A stretch of DNA of 50,093 nt from NCBI GenBank assembly GCA_019112765.1, contig DXIU01000065.1, forward strand, positions 1-50,093. Reading direction: 5' to 3'. Source of the DNA: Candidatus Mediterraneibacter norwichensis (GTDB taxonomy: Bacteria; Bacillota; Clostridia; Lachnospirales; Lachnospiraceae). Shown here one piece after another: positions 39,449 through 48,532 of the stretch (position 1 is the first letter of the stretch; every line of letters begins with the position of its first letter). The translations under genes were made by a program, and so were the position numbers. The notes under the pieces are model-generated. The model saw only the letters and a list, made by a program, of their open reading frames with translations, was not told the DNA's origin and did no database searches.

Positions 39449-40108
39449 GTGATCAGAATACTTATTGCAGAAGACGAGGCGCCCATTGCGAATCTGGTGA
39501 AGCTGAGTCTGAAAAAAGCGGGATATTTGTGCGACTGTGCGTCTGACGGGGAAGAAGCAGTGGAGAAGATCGGCACAAAAGCCTATGATCTGATTCTGCT
39601 GGACGTGATGCTTCCGAAGATTGACGGATTTGAGCTGATGGAATATATCCGGCCGCTGGGAATTCCGGTGATCTTCCTTACGGCGAAGAATGCGGTAAGC
39701 GACCGTGTAAAAGGGCTGCGGATGGGGGCGGAGGACTATATCGTAAAGCCTTTTGAGATTGTTGAGCTGCTGGCCCGGGTGGACGTAGTCCTGCGGAGAT
39801 ACCGGCTTTCGGAAGAAGAGATCCATATCTGCGGACTGGATATAGACACCCGTTCCATGCGTGTGACAAGGGAGGGACAGGAGATTGCCCTTACCAGAAA
39901 GGAGTATGAGCTTCTTCTGTTTTTCGCCCGCAATCCGAATACAGCCCTGTACCGGGAGACCATCTATGAGAGAGTGTGGGGCGGGGAATTTGAATACGGA
40001 AGCAAGACGGTGGACCTGCATGTCCAGAGACTGCGGAAAAAAGTAGGATGGACCCGGGAGCTGCAGGCGGTAAATAAAGTAGGGTACCGGCTGGAGGTGA
40101 AGGAATGA
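39449..40108 (+). CDS. OmpR family response regulator, second system
   Basis: A 219-residue regulator with receiver acidic pair ED at 8-9, Asp52 in ILLDVMLPK, Lys in IVKPF, and the winged-helix domain LTRKEYELLLFFARNPNTALYRETIYERVWGG. It starts with GTG 39449 after AAAGGGGAG. It overlaps its kinase by 4 bp, and a membrane-anchored protein of unknown function follows in the same operon. Confidence 0.94.
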   Translation: MIRILIAEDEAPIANLVKLSLKKAGYLCDCASDGEEAVEKIGTKAYDLILLDVMLPKIDGFELMEYIRPLGIPVIFLTAKNAVSDRVKGLRMGAEDYIVKPFEIVELLARVDVVLRRYRLSEEEIHICGLDIDTRSMRVTREGQEIALTRKEYELLLFFARNPNTALYRETIYERVWGGEFEYGSKTVDLHVQRLRKKVGWTRELQAVNKVGYRLEVKE

Positions 40109-41535
40109 AATTCAGGCTGAAGATTACCTTCTGTATGCTGGCACTTCTGAGCATTCTGTTCGGAATCGGAGGCAGCGTGCTGATTGTCAGTTCTTTTCAG
40201 GATACCATGGAGCAGGAGAAGGTTACGGCGGAAAATGCTTATAAAATGCTTCAGTATACGCTGCAGATATCCGGAGTTCAGAAACTGCTCTCAGAGACAG
40301 GCGATATCCGGAATGTGATCGGACAGAGTATAAGACAGAACGGAGGATACTGGGACGATATCCTGCTGACGGCAGACGGGAAGGAGATATACAGCGGCGG
40401 AGAAGAGACAGCCCTTTTAGGAAAACAGGATTTTGCGGAGCAGGGGAAATATCCGGAAGAAGGGACGGGAATCGTTGTATCGGTCCGGAATGACAGCGGG
40501 GAAAATAATCTTTGCGCGGCAGGCACATTTACAGCGGGGGACCGGCAGTTCTCTCTGACGGCGGCCCGGGATATTTCGGATCTGTATCGCAACCGGGACC
40601 GGATGCAGGAAGTGTACCGGATTGTATTTGCCGTTCTGGTGCTGCTGTGTGCTGTTCTGGCCTACAGCATGGCGCTGTTTCTGACAGCTCCCCTGTCCCG
40701 GCTGGCCAGGGGAGCCCGGGAAATCGGAAAAGGCAATTTCGCCTTCCGCTCCCGGGTGCGCTCAGACGACGAGGTGGGCAGCCTGTCCAGGGATTTTGAC
40801 CGTATGGCGGGTCAGATTGAAAAGAATGTCCGGGAGCTGAGAGAGGCGGTAGCGCGTCAGGAACGGTTTGTGGGGAATTTTACCCATGAACTGAAGACGC
40901 CTATGACTTCGGTAATCGGATACGCGGATCTGCTGCGGAGCCGTGAGTTAAGCGATAAGGAGAGACGGGAAGCGGCGGATTATATCTTCCGGGAGGGAAA
41001 GCGGCTGGAGCGTCTGTCCCTGAAACTGCTGGATATCTATGCGGCGGAGCAGACCGAGGGCTCCCTGTCACCGCACAGCCCCGGAAGAATTGTGGAGGAT
41101 ATAGCGGATCATCTCAGGCCGGGGCTGCAGGAACGGGGGATTGTACTGACTGCACGGTGTGAGAAAGGAACCTGCGTGCTGGATCCGGATCTGTTCCGCT
41201 CTCTGGTGCTGAATCTTGTAGACAATGCCGGGAAGGCACTGGGATCCCGGGGACATATCCGGGTGACCGTAAGGATGACCGATGCGGGATGCCGGCTCTG
41301 CGTGGAAGACGACGGGCCGGGAATTCCCGGAGACGCCAGGGAACATCTGACAGAAGCCTTTTACCGGGTGGATAAGAGCCGGTCCAGAAAACAGGGCGGC
41401 GCAGGTCTGGGACTGACCCTGTGTGAGAAAATCGTGAACCTTCACGGCGGGGAGCTCTCTTTTGAAAGTGAGGAAGGGAGAGGTACAAAAGTGACGGCTG
41501 AGCTGAAAGGAGGACGCTGTGAAAAAAAGAATTAA
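40105..41535 (+). CDS. Sensor histidine kinase, second system
   Basis: A 476-residue kinase with two membrane helices (about 8-30 and 165-190), an extracellular sensor domain between them, a HAMP domain (LSRLARGAREIGKGNFAFRS), HisKA with NFTHELKTPMTSVIGYADLL (His261), N box NLVDNAGKA and G box GAGLGLTLCEK. It overlaps the regulator and the next gene by 4 and 17 bp. Confidence 0.94.
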   Translation: MKFRLKITFCMLALLSILFGIGGSVLIVSSFQDTMEQEKVTAENAYKMLQYTLQISGVQKLLSETGDIRNVIGQSIRQNGGYWDDILLTADGKEIYSGGEETALLGKQDFAEQGKYPEEGTGIVVSVRNDSGENNLCAAGTFTAGDRQFSLTAARDISDLYRNRDRMQEVYRIVFAVLVLLCAVLAYSMALFLTAPLSRLARGAREIGKGNFAFRSRVRSDDEVGSLSRDFDRMAGQIEKNVRELREAVARQERFVGNFTHELKTPMTSVIGYADLLRSRELSDKERREAADYIFREGKRLERLSLKLLDIYAAEQTEGSLSPHSPGRIVEDIADHLRPGLQERGIVLTARCEKGTCVLDPDLFRSLVLNLVDNAGKALGSRGHIRVTVRMTDAGCRLCVEDDGPGIPGDAREHLTEAFYRVDKSRSRKQGGAGLGLTLCEKIVNLHGGELSFESEEGRGTKVTAELKGGRCEKKN

Positions 41536-42229
41536 AATCATAAGTTTGTCTGCTCTGTTTCTCTGCGTGATCCTGTCGGCGGGAATTCTGATGCCGGAAG
41601 CCGCGGTGCGGATCGCGGACAGGCAGATTGAAAACAAACAGGAAGAATTTGAGACGGGCACGGTGTCTTCCTTCAGTCTGACGGACCGTCTCAGGCTTGC
41701 GGATGCCTATGACCAGGAGATGTATGTTGATGTGGCAGACGGAACCATACTTGAGCGCGGCGATGCGGAACAGATTGCGGACAAAATAACAGAGGAGCTG
41801 GCCCTTTACGGAATTGTGGATCCTATATCCTGCGAAGAACGCTTCGCAGCTCCTTTTATGGCTGTTTCGTCGGAAAATCTGGATGTTGCGCTGCTCTGGA
41901 GATGTACACTGTCAGACGAATACGGGGTCAGAATGACCGTTATTATTGACGATGAGAGCGGAAAAATGCTTGAGTTTCTGTATTATGGAAGCAGCGATGC
42001 GACGCCGGTGAATGAGTCAGGCACTGGGGATATAGGAGCAGAGGCAGAAAAGATGCGTCAGTTCTGCGAGGATTACTACGGATTAAAGGCAATCGGAGGA
42101 GAATACGAAGAAGATACGGATTACGTCAGTGTCCCTTCTGCACAGGTATCATTTATTGATGAAAAAGGAAGCAGAATTACCCTTCATTTTTCACTGGATC
42201 CATGGATGAAAGCCTGCTGGTGGAGTTAA
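41519..42229 (+). CDS. Unknown anchored protein in the two-component operon
   Basis: A 236-residue protein with one N-terminal membrane helix (about 6-24) and an extracytoplasmic domain; no family was recognised. It contains YDQEMYVDVADGTI, VALLWRCTLSDEYGVRMTVIIDDESGK and a C-terminal SFIDEKGSRITLHFSLDPW. The pattern of short beta strands is like PepSY or DUF-type modulators of kinases. It starts with GTG 41519 within the kinase gene, after AAAGGAGG. A sensor-modulating role is an inference from the operon. Confidence 0.65.
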   Translation: MKKRIKIISLSALFLCVILSAGILMPEAAVRIADRQIENKQEEFETGTVSSFSLTDRLRLADAYDQEMYVDVADGTILERGDAEQIADKITEELALYGIVDPISCEERFAAPFMAVSSENLDVALLWRCTLSDEYGVRMTVIIDDESGKMLEFLYYGSSDATPVNESGTGDIGAEAEKMRQFCEDYYGLKAIGGEYEEDTDYVSVPSAQVSFIDEKGSRITLHFSLDPWMKACWWS

Positions 42230-42269
42230 TGAAAATGATGCTGTTCTGATGCCGGAAGATTGCCGGAAG

Positions 42270-42330
42270 TAAGACATGCCGGGATACAATGCTGTTCAGA
42301 AAACAACAGCGGGGTGAACAGCATGTCTTA
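42270..42330 (+). promoter_or_regulatory. Hairpin enclosing the vanY-type start codon
   Basis: TAAGACATGC (42270-42279) pairs perfectly with GCATGTCTTA (42321-42330), which contains the ATG at 42323. Inside, GCTGTT/AACAGC (42291-42296 and 42305-42310) forms a second stem, and the ribosome site GGGGTG lies between the two 3' arms. The structure could limit translation initiation until melted or bound. Confidence 0.5.
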
Positions 42331-43204
42331 CAGAAGAACGGCAGAAGGCCGTACAAGAATACCAAAACGATATGGAACAAACAGGATGAAACGAAAAAAA
42401 ATTGCGCTTATAAAAGCAGGAATGGCAGCAGCCGCGGCAATAGCGGGCGCAGTGCTTCTGCTTTTCGGCAGTGTGGAGCTTTACCGGGCAGGCGGAAGTC
42501 TGATCAGGATGCTGTCCCGGAACAGTGAAAAATATGAAACAGCTGTCGTTCCTGCCGATCAGACAGAGGAAGAAGAACGGCAGGACAGCTCACAGGCGGA
42601 AGAAGAGCAGCGGCAGGTCTCATATCAGACGGATGACTGGAATCTGGTGCTTGTAAATCCGTGGAATGAGATACCGGACGGGTATGAAGTGAATCTGACT
42701 CAGCTGAGAAACAATCAGGCTATTGATACGAGATGCTATCCACAGCTTCAGCAGATGATGGACGACTGCAGGGCGGAGGGGCTCAATCCTCTGATCTGCG
42801 CGTCTTACCGCACGATGGAGAAACAGCAGGAGCTTTTTGAAGATAAAAAGCAGCGTGTTATCGCGGAAGGATGTCCGGAAGATAAAGCGGATGAAGAAGC
42901 GGCAAAAACAGTGGCCATGCCCGGAACAAGCGAGCATCAGCTCGGACTGGCAGTGGATATTGTGGACATGGGATATCAGCATCTTGACACGGCTCAGGAG
43001 AATACGCCGGTACAGAGGTGGCTCATGGAGAACAGCTGGAAATATGGATTTGTTCTCCGCTATCCTACAGAGAAAAGTGAGATCACAGGGATTATTTATG
43101 AGCCCTGGCATTACCGGTATGTAGGACAGACAGCGGCAAAGGAAATGTACCGGAAAAATCTGTGCCTGGAGGAATATCTGGCACAGTATTCCGTTTTTCA
43201 ATGA
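42323..43204 (+). CDS. D-alanyl-D-alanine carboxypeptidase, VanY/M15B family
   Basis: A 293-residue zinc carboxypeptidase that trims the terminal D-Ala of peptidoglycan stems. A basic N-terminus and one membrane helix (about 28-52) anchor it, followed by an acidic Gln-rich linker and the M15 domain: CASYRTMEKQQELF, GTSEHQLGLAVDI (zinc His and Asp), and EPWHYRYVG (catalytic Glu and zinc His). All metal ligands are present. ATG 42323 follows GGGGTG 6 bases upstream; an earlier in-frame ATG lacks a ribosome site. VanY-type enzymes can lower glycopeptide binding, but no other van genes are seen. Confidence 0.92.
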   Translation: MSYRRTAEGRTRIPKRYGTNRMKRKKIALIKAGMAAAAAIAGAVLLLFGSVELYRAGGSLIRMLSRNSEKYETAVVPADQTEEEERQDSSQAEEEQRQVSYQTDDWNLVLVNPWNEIPDGYEVNLTQLRNNQAIDTRCYPQLQQMMDDCRAEGLNPLICASYRTMEKQQELFEDKKQRVIAEGCPEDKADEEAAKTVAMPGTSEHQLGLAVDIVDMGYQHLDTAQENTPVQRWLMENSWKYGFVLRYPTEKSEITGIIYEPWHYRYVGQTAAKEMYRKNLCLEEYLAQYSVFQ

Positions 43205-43219
43205 ATTTTCAATCTTTCC

Positions 43220-43228
43220 TGGTAAAAT
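43220..43228 (+). promoter_or_regulatory. Extended -10 promoter of the VTC remnant
   Basis: TGGTAAAAT is an extended -10 element (TG, one base, TAAAAT) 21 bp before the original start codon of the VTC gene. No good -35 is visible, as is usual for extended -10 promoters. Confidence 0.45.
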
Positions 43229-43248
43229 AAAAGGCAGGAGGTGCCGAT

Positions 43249-43733
43249 ATGAGACGTTTGTGGAGCTGAAAAAGAAATATAAGAAAGTGGTGTATAAACG
43301 CAGAATCTCACTGCCGGAGGAGGAAGCGATGGAGTGGGTGAGCGGAGAGCGGCACTGCCGGCAAGACACGCAGATATCCGGGGAAGTGGACTATTTCCTG
43401 CGTTACTACAGAGGCCTGCGCCCGGTGGGATTTCTCTCTTATGAGAGAGAGGCTTACTATGCGGAAGAGCAGGAGGATTTTCGGGTTACATTTGACGATA
43501 CGATCCTGTTCCGTCAGGAGGATCTCTCCCTGGAATCGGAAGTCTATGGGACGCCCCTGCTTCCGGAGGGCAGCGTGCTGATGGAGATCAAGTGTTCCGG
43601 CGAGATCCCCATATGGATGGTCCGGGCGCTTTCTGAAGAACAGATATACAGAACATCTTTTTCAAAATACGGAACCGCCTACCGGACCATTATATATCCG
43701 AATCTTGCAAAGGAGGAAGCCGCTCATGCCTGA
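43249..43733 (+). pseudogene. Polyphosphate polymerase-domain (VTC) protein, N-terminal half deleted
   Basis: The original start is probably ATG 43249, after AGGAGGTG. It reads only six codons before a stop. The VTC-type sequence continues in another frame from about 43251 (ETFVELKKKYKKVVYKRRISL ...) to 43733, with the core ERE/MEIK motifs (LMEIKCSGEIPIWM) of the C-terminal half. A normal VTC domain protein has about 230-250 residues; here the first 80-100 are missing. A deletion just after the second or third codon explains the frame jump. A GTG at 43260 might still start a 157-residue product, but without the ribosome site. Confidence 0.75.
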
Positions 43734-44421
43734 ATCACTTTTCCGGGGGCTGTTTGATTCCGATCTTACTGCGATTATCAGCGTATATGATTTTATTCTC
43801 TGTCTGTTTGTATCCCTTATACTGGGCCTGGCGATGACTTTTACATATATGTACCGTACCCGTTATACAAAAAGTTTTGTTGTGACACTTGCCCTTCTTC
43901 CGGCTGTGGTCTGCGTGGTGATTATGCTGGTCAACGGCAACGTGGGAACCGGTGTGGCAGTTGCGGGAGCGTTCAATCTGGTCCGTTTCCGGTCTGTTCC
44001 GGGGACCGCGAAAGAGATCTGCACGCTTTTTCTGGCAATGGGAGCCGGGCTGATTGCCGGTATGGGCTATCTTGGGTTTGCCGTGCTCTTTACCGTGCTT
44101 ATGTGCGCCGTGTTTCTGCTCTATAACCGGCTGGATCTGGGCGCGGCGAAAAACGCGGCCTCTTATAAAACGCTTACTGTTACAATCCCGGAAGACCTGG
44201 ATTACTCGGAGATATTTGACGATATTTTCCAGACCTATACTTCGGCCTGTGAGATGGTCTGTGTGAAGACGACAAATATGGGAAGCATGTTCCGGCTGAC
44301 CTACCATGTGACTCTGAAGAATGTCGCAAAAGAAAAGGAAATGCTGGATAAGATCCGGTGCCGGAACGGAAACCTTGAGATTTCGGTTTCCAGACAGGAA
44401 ACCATGGCGGCAGAGCTTTGA
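43726..44421 (+). CDS. DUF4956 membrane protein
   Basis: A 231-residue protein with four membrane helices in its first 150 residues (LCLFVSLILGLAMTFTYMY, LALLPAVVCVVIMLVNGNVG, AGLIAGMGYLGFAVLFTVLM and neighbours) and a cytoplasmic alpha/beta tail. The block NVGTGVAVAGAFNLVRFRS is the family signature. DUF4956 genes usually lie beside VTC-domain and CotH-like genes; a role in polyphosphate or cell-envelope chemistry is suspected, not shown. ATG 43726 follows AAAGGAGGA inside the end of the VTC frame. Confidence 0.88.
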   Translation: MPESLFRGLFDSDLTAIISVYDFILCLFVSLILGLAMTFTYMYRTRYTKSFVVTLALLPAVVCVVIMLVNGNVGTGVAVAGAFNLVRFRSVPGTAKEICTLFLAMGAGLIAGMGYLGFAVLFTVLMCAVFLLYNRLDLGAAKNAASYKTLTVTIPEDLDYSEIFDDIFQTYTSACEMVCVKTTNMGSMFRLTYHVTLKNVAKEKEMLDKIRCRNGNLEISVSRQETMAAEL

Positions 44422-44438
44422 CGGAAGGAGAGTTTATT

Positions 44439-46097
44439 ATGAAAAGACAGTTGGCGGCAGCACTTGCTGTTCTGCTGATTACGGGAACAGCAGCCGGATG
44501 CGGCATATCCGGGTCGGACAGTTCCGGCAAAGAGAATTCCGGTGATTCAGGGACTTCCGCGGACAGTTCCGGGCAGACGGATTTTTCGCAGACCGACGCG
44601 GACATGTTTACAGACCGCGATTATGAGACGGACTATGATGAGAGCAGCAGTGTTCATATTGAGCTGAACGGCAGCACGGCGGAGGCGGATTCTGACAGCG
44701 TTCAGATATCCGGCTCAACGATTACGATTACAGAGGAAGCAACTTATATTATCAGCGGCACGCTGGATGACGGGATGATTATTGTAGACGCGCCGGATAC
44801 CGTAAAGCTTCAACTGGTACTTAACGGAGCCGATATCAACAGTGAGACCAGCGCGCCTCTGTATATTCCGGAAGCGGATAAGGTGTTTGTCACACTGGCA
44901 GATGGAACGGAAAATACACTTTCCAACGGCGGGACATATACGGCAATCGATGACAGCAATATTGATTCTGCAATCTTTTCCAGACAGGATCTGACCCTGA
45001 ACGGCAGCGGGAATGCAGCCAGTGAATCCTCGGATTCCTGGGGGCAGTGGGGCGGCGGCGCGCCCAGACAGCCCGGAGGCCGTGGAGGAGCCGGCGGAGA
45101 CGGCATGAGAGGTACGGATCCCGGCAGTGCCGGAGAAGGAGAAACCGGAGGGGCTCCGGAACAGAGCACTCCGGACCAGGGCGCTTCAGGAAGCGGAGAA
45201 TCTGCCGAGGCCCTTGCGTTTACGGAGTCTCTGACAGCTTCAGATTCAGATGCGTCTGCAGATACGGAGGATGACAGCAGTACCAGTATGAAAGGAATAA
45301 AATCAGACGGAGATATGATGATTTCCGGCGGAAGTTTTACCATTGATTCCGCGGACGATTCTGTTCATACGAATTCATCTGTCACTGTAAGCGGGGGCAC
45401 TTTTGAAATCGCGTCAGGGGATGATGCTTTTCATGGGGAAGATACCCTTACCGTTTCCGGAGGGACAATAAATATAACAGAATCCTATGAAGGCCTGGAG
45501 GCGCTTTCCGTAAGTATACAGGACGGCGATATAACAATTGTATCCACAGACGACGGCCTGAACGCCGCGGGAGGCACTGATTCCAGCGGCACAACAGGCG
45601 GCAGGGACGGAATGTTCGGCGGCGGAGGCGGCATGGGCGGAGAACCCGGAGGAGGTATGTCTTCCAGTTCCGGCGGCAGTATTGAAATCTCCGGGGGAAC
45701 CCTGGATATCAATGCTTCCGGAGACGGGATTGACGCCAACGGATCCCTTGCCATTTCCGGAGGATATACAGTTGTTGCGGGACCGACCCAGGGAGACACT
45801 GCCACTCTGGATTATGATACGACAGCAGAGATTACCGGAGGCACCTTTATCGGAACCGGAGCCTCCGGCATGGCCCAGACATTCAGTGATTCTGAGCAAG
45901 GGGTAATTGCTGTCAGCGTGGGCGGGCAGTCTGCGGGAAACGGGATCACGCTGACGGATCAGAGTGGAAATGAGATCATTTCCTATACGCCGGAACTGTC
46001 TTTTGCCGTTGTGATCTTAAGCAGTCCGGATATAACGTCAGGGGAGACCTATACGATTACAGTAGGAGAAGCTTCCGGTGAATTTGAAGCGTCCTGA
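44439..46097 (+). CDS. Gly/Ser-rich carbohydrate-binding-domain lipoprotein (DUF4353-like)
   Basis: A 552-residue exported lipoprotein (Cys21 after TGTAAG). After a Ser/Asp-rich linker comes a domain of repeated beta-helix turns: GSTITITEEATYIISGTLDDG, SGGSFTIDSADDSVHTN, SGGTFEIASGDDAFHGEDTL, SGGTINITESYEGLEALS and SGGTLDINASGDGIDANG, matching carbohydrate-binding domain proteins of the DUF4353 type. Two glycine-rich loops (about 200-265 and 390-425) interrupt it. It follows the DUF4956 gene by 17 bp and completes the VTC-DUF4956-surface protein set. It lacks a sortase signal. Confidence 0.85.
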   Translation: MKRQLAAALAVLLITGTAAGCGISGSDSSGKENSGDSGTSADSSGQTDFSQTDADMFTDRDYETDYDESSSVHIELNGSTAEADSDSVQISGSTITITEEATYIISGTLDDGMIIVDAPDTVKLQLVLNGADINSETSAPLYIPEADKVFVTLADGTENTLSNGGTYTAIDDSNIDSAIFSRQDLTLNGSGNAASESSDSWGQWGGGAPRQPGGRGGAGGDGMRGTDPGSAGEGETGGAPEQSTPDQGASGSGESAEALAFTESLTASDSDASADTEDDSSTSMKGIKSDGDMMISGGSFTIDSADDSVHTNSSVTVSGGTFEIASGDDAFHGEDTLTVSGGTINITESYEGLEALSVSIQDGDITIVSTDDGLNAAGGTDSSGTTGGRDGMFGGGGGMGGEPGGGMSSSSGGSIEISGGTLDINASGDGIDANGSLAISGGYTVVAGPTQGDTATLDYDTTAEITGGTFIGTGASGMAQTFSDSEQGVIAVSVGGQSAGNGITLTDQSGNEIISYTPELSFAVVILSSPDITSGETYTITVGEASGEFEAS

Positions 46098-46145
46098 CGG
46101 ATATATGTCCGTTTCCGTAAAAATTGCAGGGCACTGTTATAAAAT

Positions 46146-46430
46146 ATGCCGGAGCTCAGCTACGGAAGCCATATGTTCCAGGATCTGGTAGAAGCGGGAA
46201 TTTTCTACTGCGCGCTGTGGGGAGATGACAGAACGGTAAAATATGACAGAACATTTTTCGAAAAACTGCCGGATCTTTTTGAAAAGATCTGCCCGGACCG
46301 GAAAGAACTGGCCGGCGTGTTCCGGGTGACGGAACCGGAAGATCTGTGGTACTGGAATAACGAACAGACCGGGGAAACCTTATGCGGCCGGCAGCTGCAG
46401 GCGGAGAAAGCGCCGGCTTCAAAAGCATGA
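46146..46430 (+). pseudogene. C-terminal fragment of a PEP/pyruvate-binding protein
   Basis: A 94-codon frame beginning PELSYGSHMFQDLVEAGIFYC is the far C-terminal part of PEP/pyruvate-binding domain proteins (PEP synthase-like), where it follows a long ATP-grasp region that is absent here. There is no ribosome site before the ATG at 46146, and only 48 bp separate it from the preceding gene. It is taken as debris of a deletion. Confidence 0.7.
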
Positions 46431-46539
46431 TATAGAATAGAAATTTTCGTTTTTCATAAGATTTTGTTCATATTTCCGCCGGCAATCTGTGTTATTATTG
46501 AAAGAGCGATAAAAGAAAGGACAGGCCAGATGACGGAAG

Positions 46540-47241
46540 ATGAACAGAAGAAGAGGGTACAGCAGATATAACGGCCGGGGAAAAAGCAGGTCCGGAGGCA
46601 GCAGCCGGCGGGCTCGGCAGCAGGCACTGTATATCCGGTCAGGAATTGCGGTTTTACTGATTCTGACAGCCGTGCTCGGGGTATACAGCTGTGTATCCGG
46701 TACGGGAAGGGCATCCGCTCTCGTTGATGTGGACGCTTCCCAGCCGGAGATTGATGTACAGCTGCTGGATGTGAATCCTTATTCCAGGCCGGGAACGGAG
46801 ACGGAAGAGATTACCGGGATTGTGATTCACTATACGGCAAATCCGGGAAGTACGGCGCAGAATAACAGAGACTATTTTAACGGCCTGAAAGACTCTCATG
46901 AGACCGAGGCAAGCAGCAATTTTATCGTAGGGCTGGACGGAGAAATTATACAGTGCGTTCCCACATGGGAGATGGCATATGCGTCAAATTCCAGAAATAT
47001 TGATACCGTTTCCATTGAGTGCTGCCATCCGGATGAGACAGGAAAGTTTACAGATGAGACATACCGGGCTCTTGTTCAGCTGACGGCATGGCTCTGTGTA
47101 AAATTTGATCTGACGGAAGATCAGGTGATCCGTCATTATGATGTAACAGGCAAGAACTGTCCGAAATATTTTGTAGAGAATGAAGACGCGTGGGCTCAGT
47201 TTAAAGAAGATGTAGCGGGAGCAATCGCGAAAGGAAGCTGA
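46540..47241 (+). CDS. N-acetylmuramoyl-L-alanine amidase (Amidase_2)
   Basis: A 233-residue membrane-anchored amidase: Arg-rich cytoplasmic start, one helix (about 33-52), linker and an Amidase_2 (PGRP-like) domain with the zinc ligands in IVIHYTANPGS and IRHYDVTGKNCP and the ANFIV-like SSNFIVGLDGEIIQCVP block. It cleaves between MurNAc and L-Ala in peptidoglycan. The ribosome site is poor (GGAAG); a 13-codon frame starting at 46530 overlaps it and may couple translation. A perfect terminator follows. Confidence 0.9.
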   Translation: MNRRRGYSRYNGRGKSRSGGSSRRARQQALYIRSGIAVLLILTAVLGVYSCVSGTGRASALVDVDASQPEIDVQLLDVNPYSRPGTETEEITGIVIHYTANPGSTAQNNRDYFNGLKDSHETEASSNFIVGLDGEIIQCVPTWEMAYASNSRNIDTVSIECCHPDETGKFTDETYRALVQLTAWLCVKFDLTEDQVIRHYDVTGKNCPKYFVENEDAWAQFKEDVAGAIAKGS

Positions 47242-47244
47242 AAA

Positions 47245-47283
47245 AATCCCCGGGGATGCTGAAAAACGGCATCCCCGGGGATT
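47245..47283. terminator. Bidirectional terminator, amidase versus antiporter
   Basis: AATCCCCGGGGATGC (47245-47259) and GCATCCCCGGGGATT (47269-47283) form a perfect 15-bp stem between convergent genes, with A-rich sequence on the left flank. Confidence 0.9.
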
Positions 47284-47289
47284 ACTGTC

Positions 47290-48482
47290 TTACTGCGCCA
47301 GTGCGTTCATGACCAGGACATCCCCTTCCTGGATCCGGGTGTCTCCTCTGGGAACTACGGTATTCCCGTCTTTGCGCCGAATCAGTACGATCAGCGAATC
47401 GCCGAGGTCACGGATATCCCGGACCCGTCTGCCGATGCGGATATCCCCCGGTTCTATGGTCAGTTCATCCAGGAGCGTGTCGGCGTCTCCGTGATAGATC
47501 TCGCCGCTGAGAACAAGTACGTCTCCCTGCTGAAGCAGAACTTCTCCCCGGGGCATGATCGTTTCATCACCCCGTTCAATCAGCACCACAAGCACGTCTC
47601 CCATATTCAGCTCTTTCAGCCTTTTCCCGATATATCTGTGGCCGGGGGTTAACCGGATCTGGATGAGCTGCATTTCCTGATCATCCTGGTAATCACTGAA
47701 TGTTTTCATAACATTCTGGCTGTCATCCACCATATCCAGTTTTTCTGCGGCAAAGGGCAGCAGGAGGCCCTGAAAGGCTGCAGAGATAATGGCGACACAG
47801 AACACGATATTGTATACATTATATCCGGCATAGCCGGGGCTTACCACAGCAATAATGGCAAACACGGCTGAGGCGGCGCCTCTCAGGCCGGCGAACGCGG
47901 TCAGGGCCTGCTGGTGCCAGGAAGACCGGAAGGGCGTCATTACAAGAAAGACAGCCGCAGGTCTTGCAATAAAGGTCAGTCCCAGGAATACAAGCACTGC
48001 TGTTCCCAGAATCGGAAGGAGCATGGACGGAAAGACCAGAAGGCCCAGCAGAAAGAAGATGAGCATCTGAGCCAGATGATCAAAAATACGGAAGCCGCGT
48101 CCGTAGAACTTAAGACGGCCCCTACAAGAAGTCCTTCCTGCAGGCTCATTCCCGCCACATAGTAACAGAACAGGCCGGTCAGTCCTGCAGTAATAAGAAT
48201 GCCAACGGTAGAGAGAAGAACTGCCTTTGGAAGAATCGGCTTTGCTTCCCTGTAGGAGGTGCCGAACCCGCCGTAGAACATAATAAAGATCAGGGCAGTG
48301 CAGCATATGGTTTCAGCCATCTGGAAGCTGTCAAAGGGAATTTTCACAATGCCTTCACTTCCGGACAGCATACCCAGTCCGATAAAGATGAGAACGGCCG
48401 GAATGCCGAACCGTTTCAGAAACCTGTTGGCCAGAATACAAAGCACGATAACTGCGGAACACATTAAAAGGGCAAAAGCCAT
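47290..48482 (-). pseudogene. Potassium/sodium-proton antiporter (CPA1, CvrA/NhaP2-like) with internal deletion
   Basis: The N-terminal frame (48482 down to about 48095) encodes the first four helices and the hallmark VGAVLSSTDAASVF. The C-terminal frame (about 48100 down to 47290) continues with IFDHLAQMLIFFLLGLLVFPS, further helices and two RCK_C/TrkA_C domains (about 200-338 of that frame). In intact antiporters about 100 residues, including the GSNDP ion-site motif, lie between these points. They are missing and the frames do not match, so the gene has an internal deletion with frameshift. ATG 48482 has GGAGG 8 bases upstream and is preferred to ATG 48488. Confidence 0.85.
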
Positions 48483-48532
48483 ACACATTACCTCCTCTGA
48501 AATAATAAAACGGGTTTTTCATGAGATAAAAT

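Noticed and set aside
42323-43204. Vancomycin-resistance cluster, because of the VanY-like gene near a two-component system
   Set aside because: No vanH, ligase or vanX gene is present; VanY-type carboxypeptidases are common cell-wall enzymes in Clostridia.
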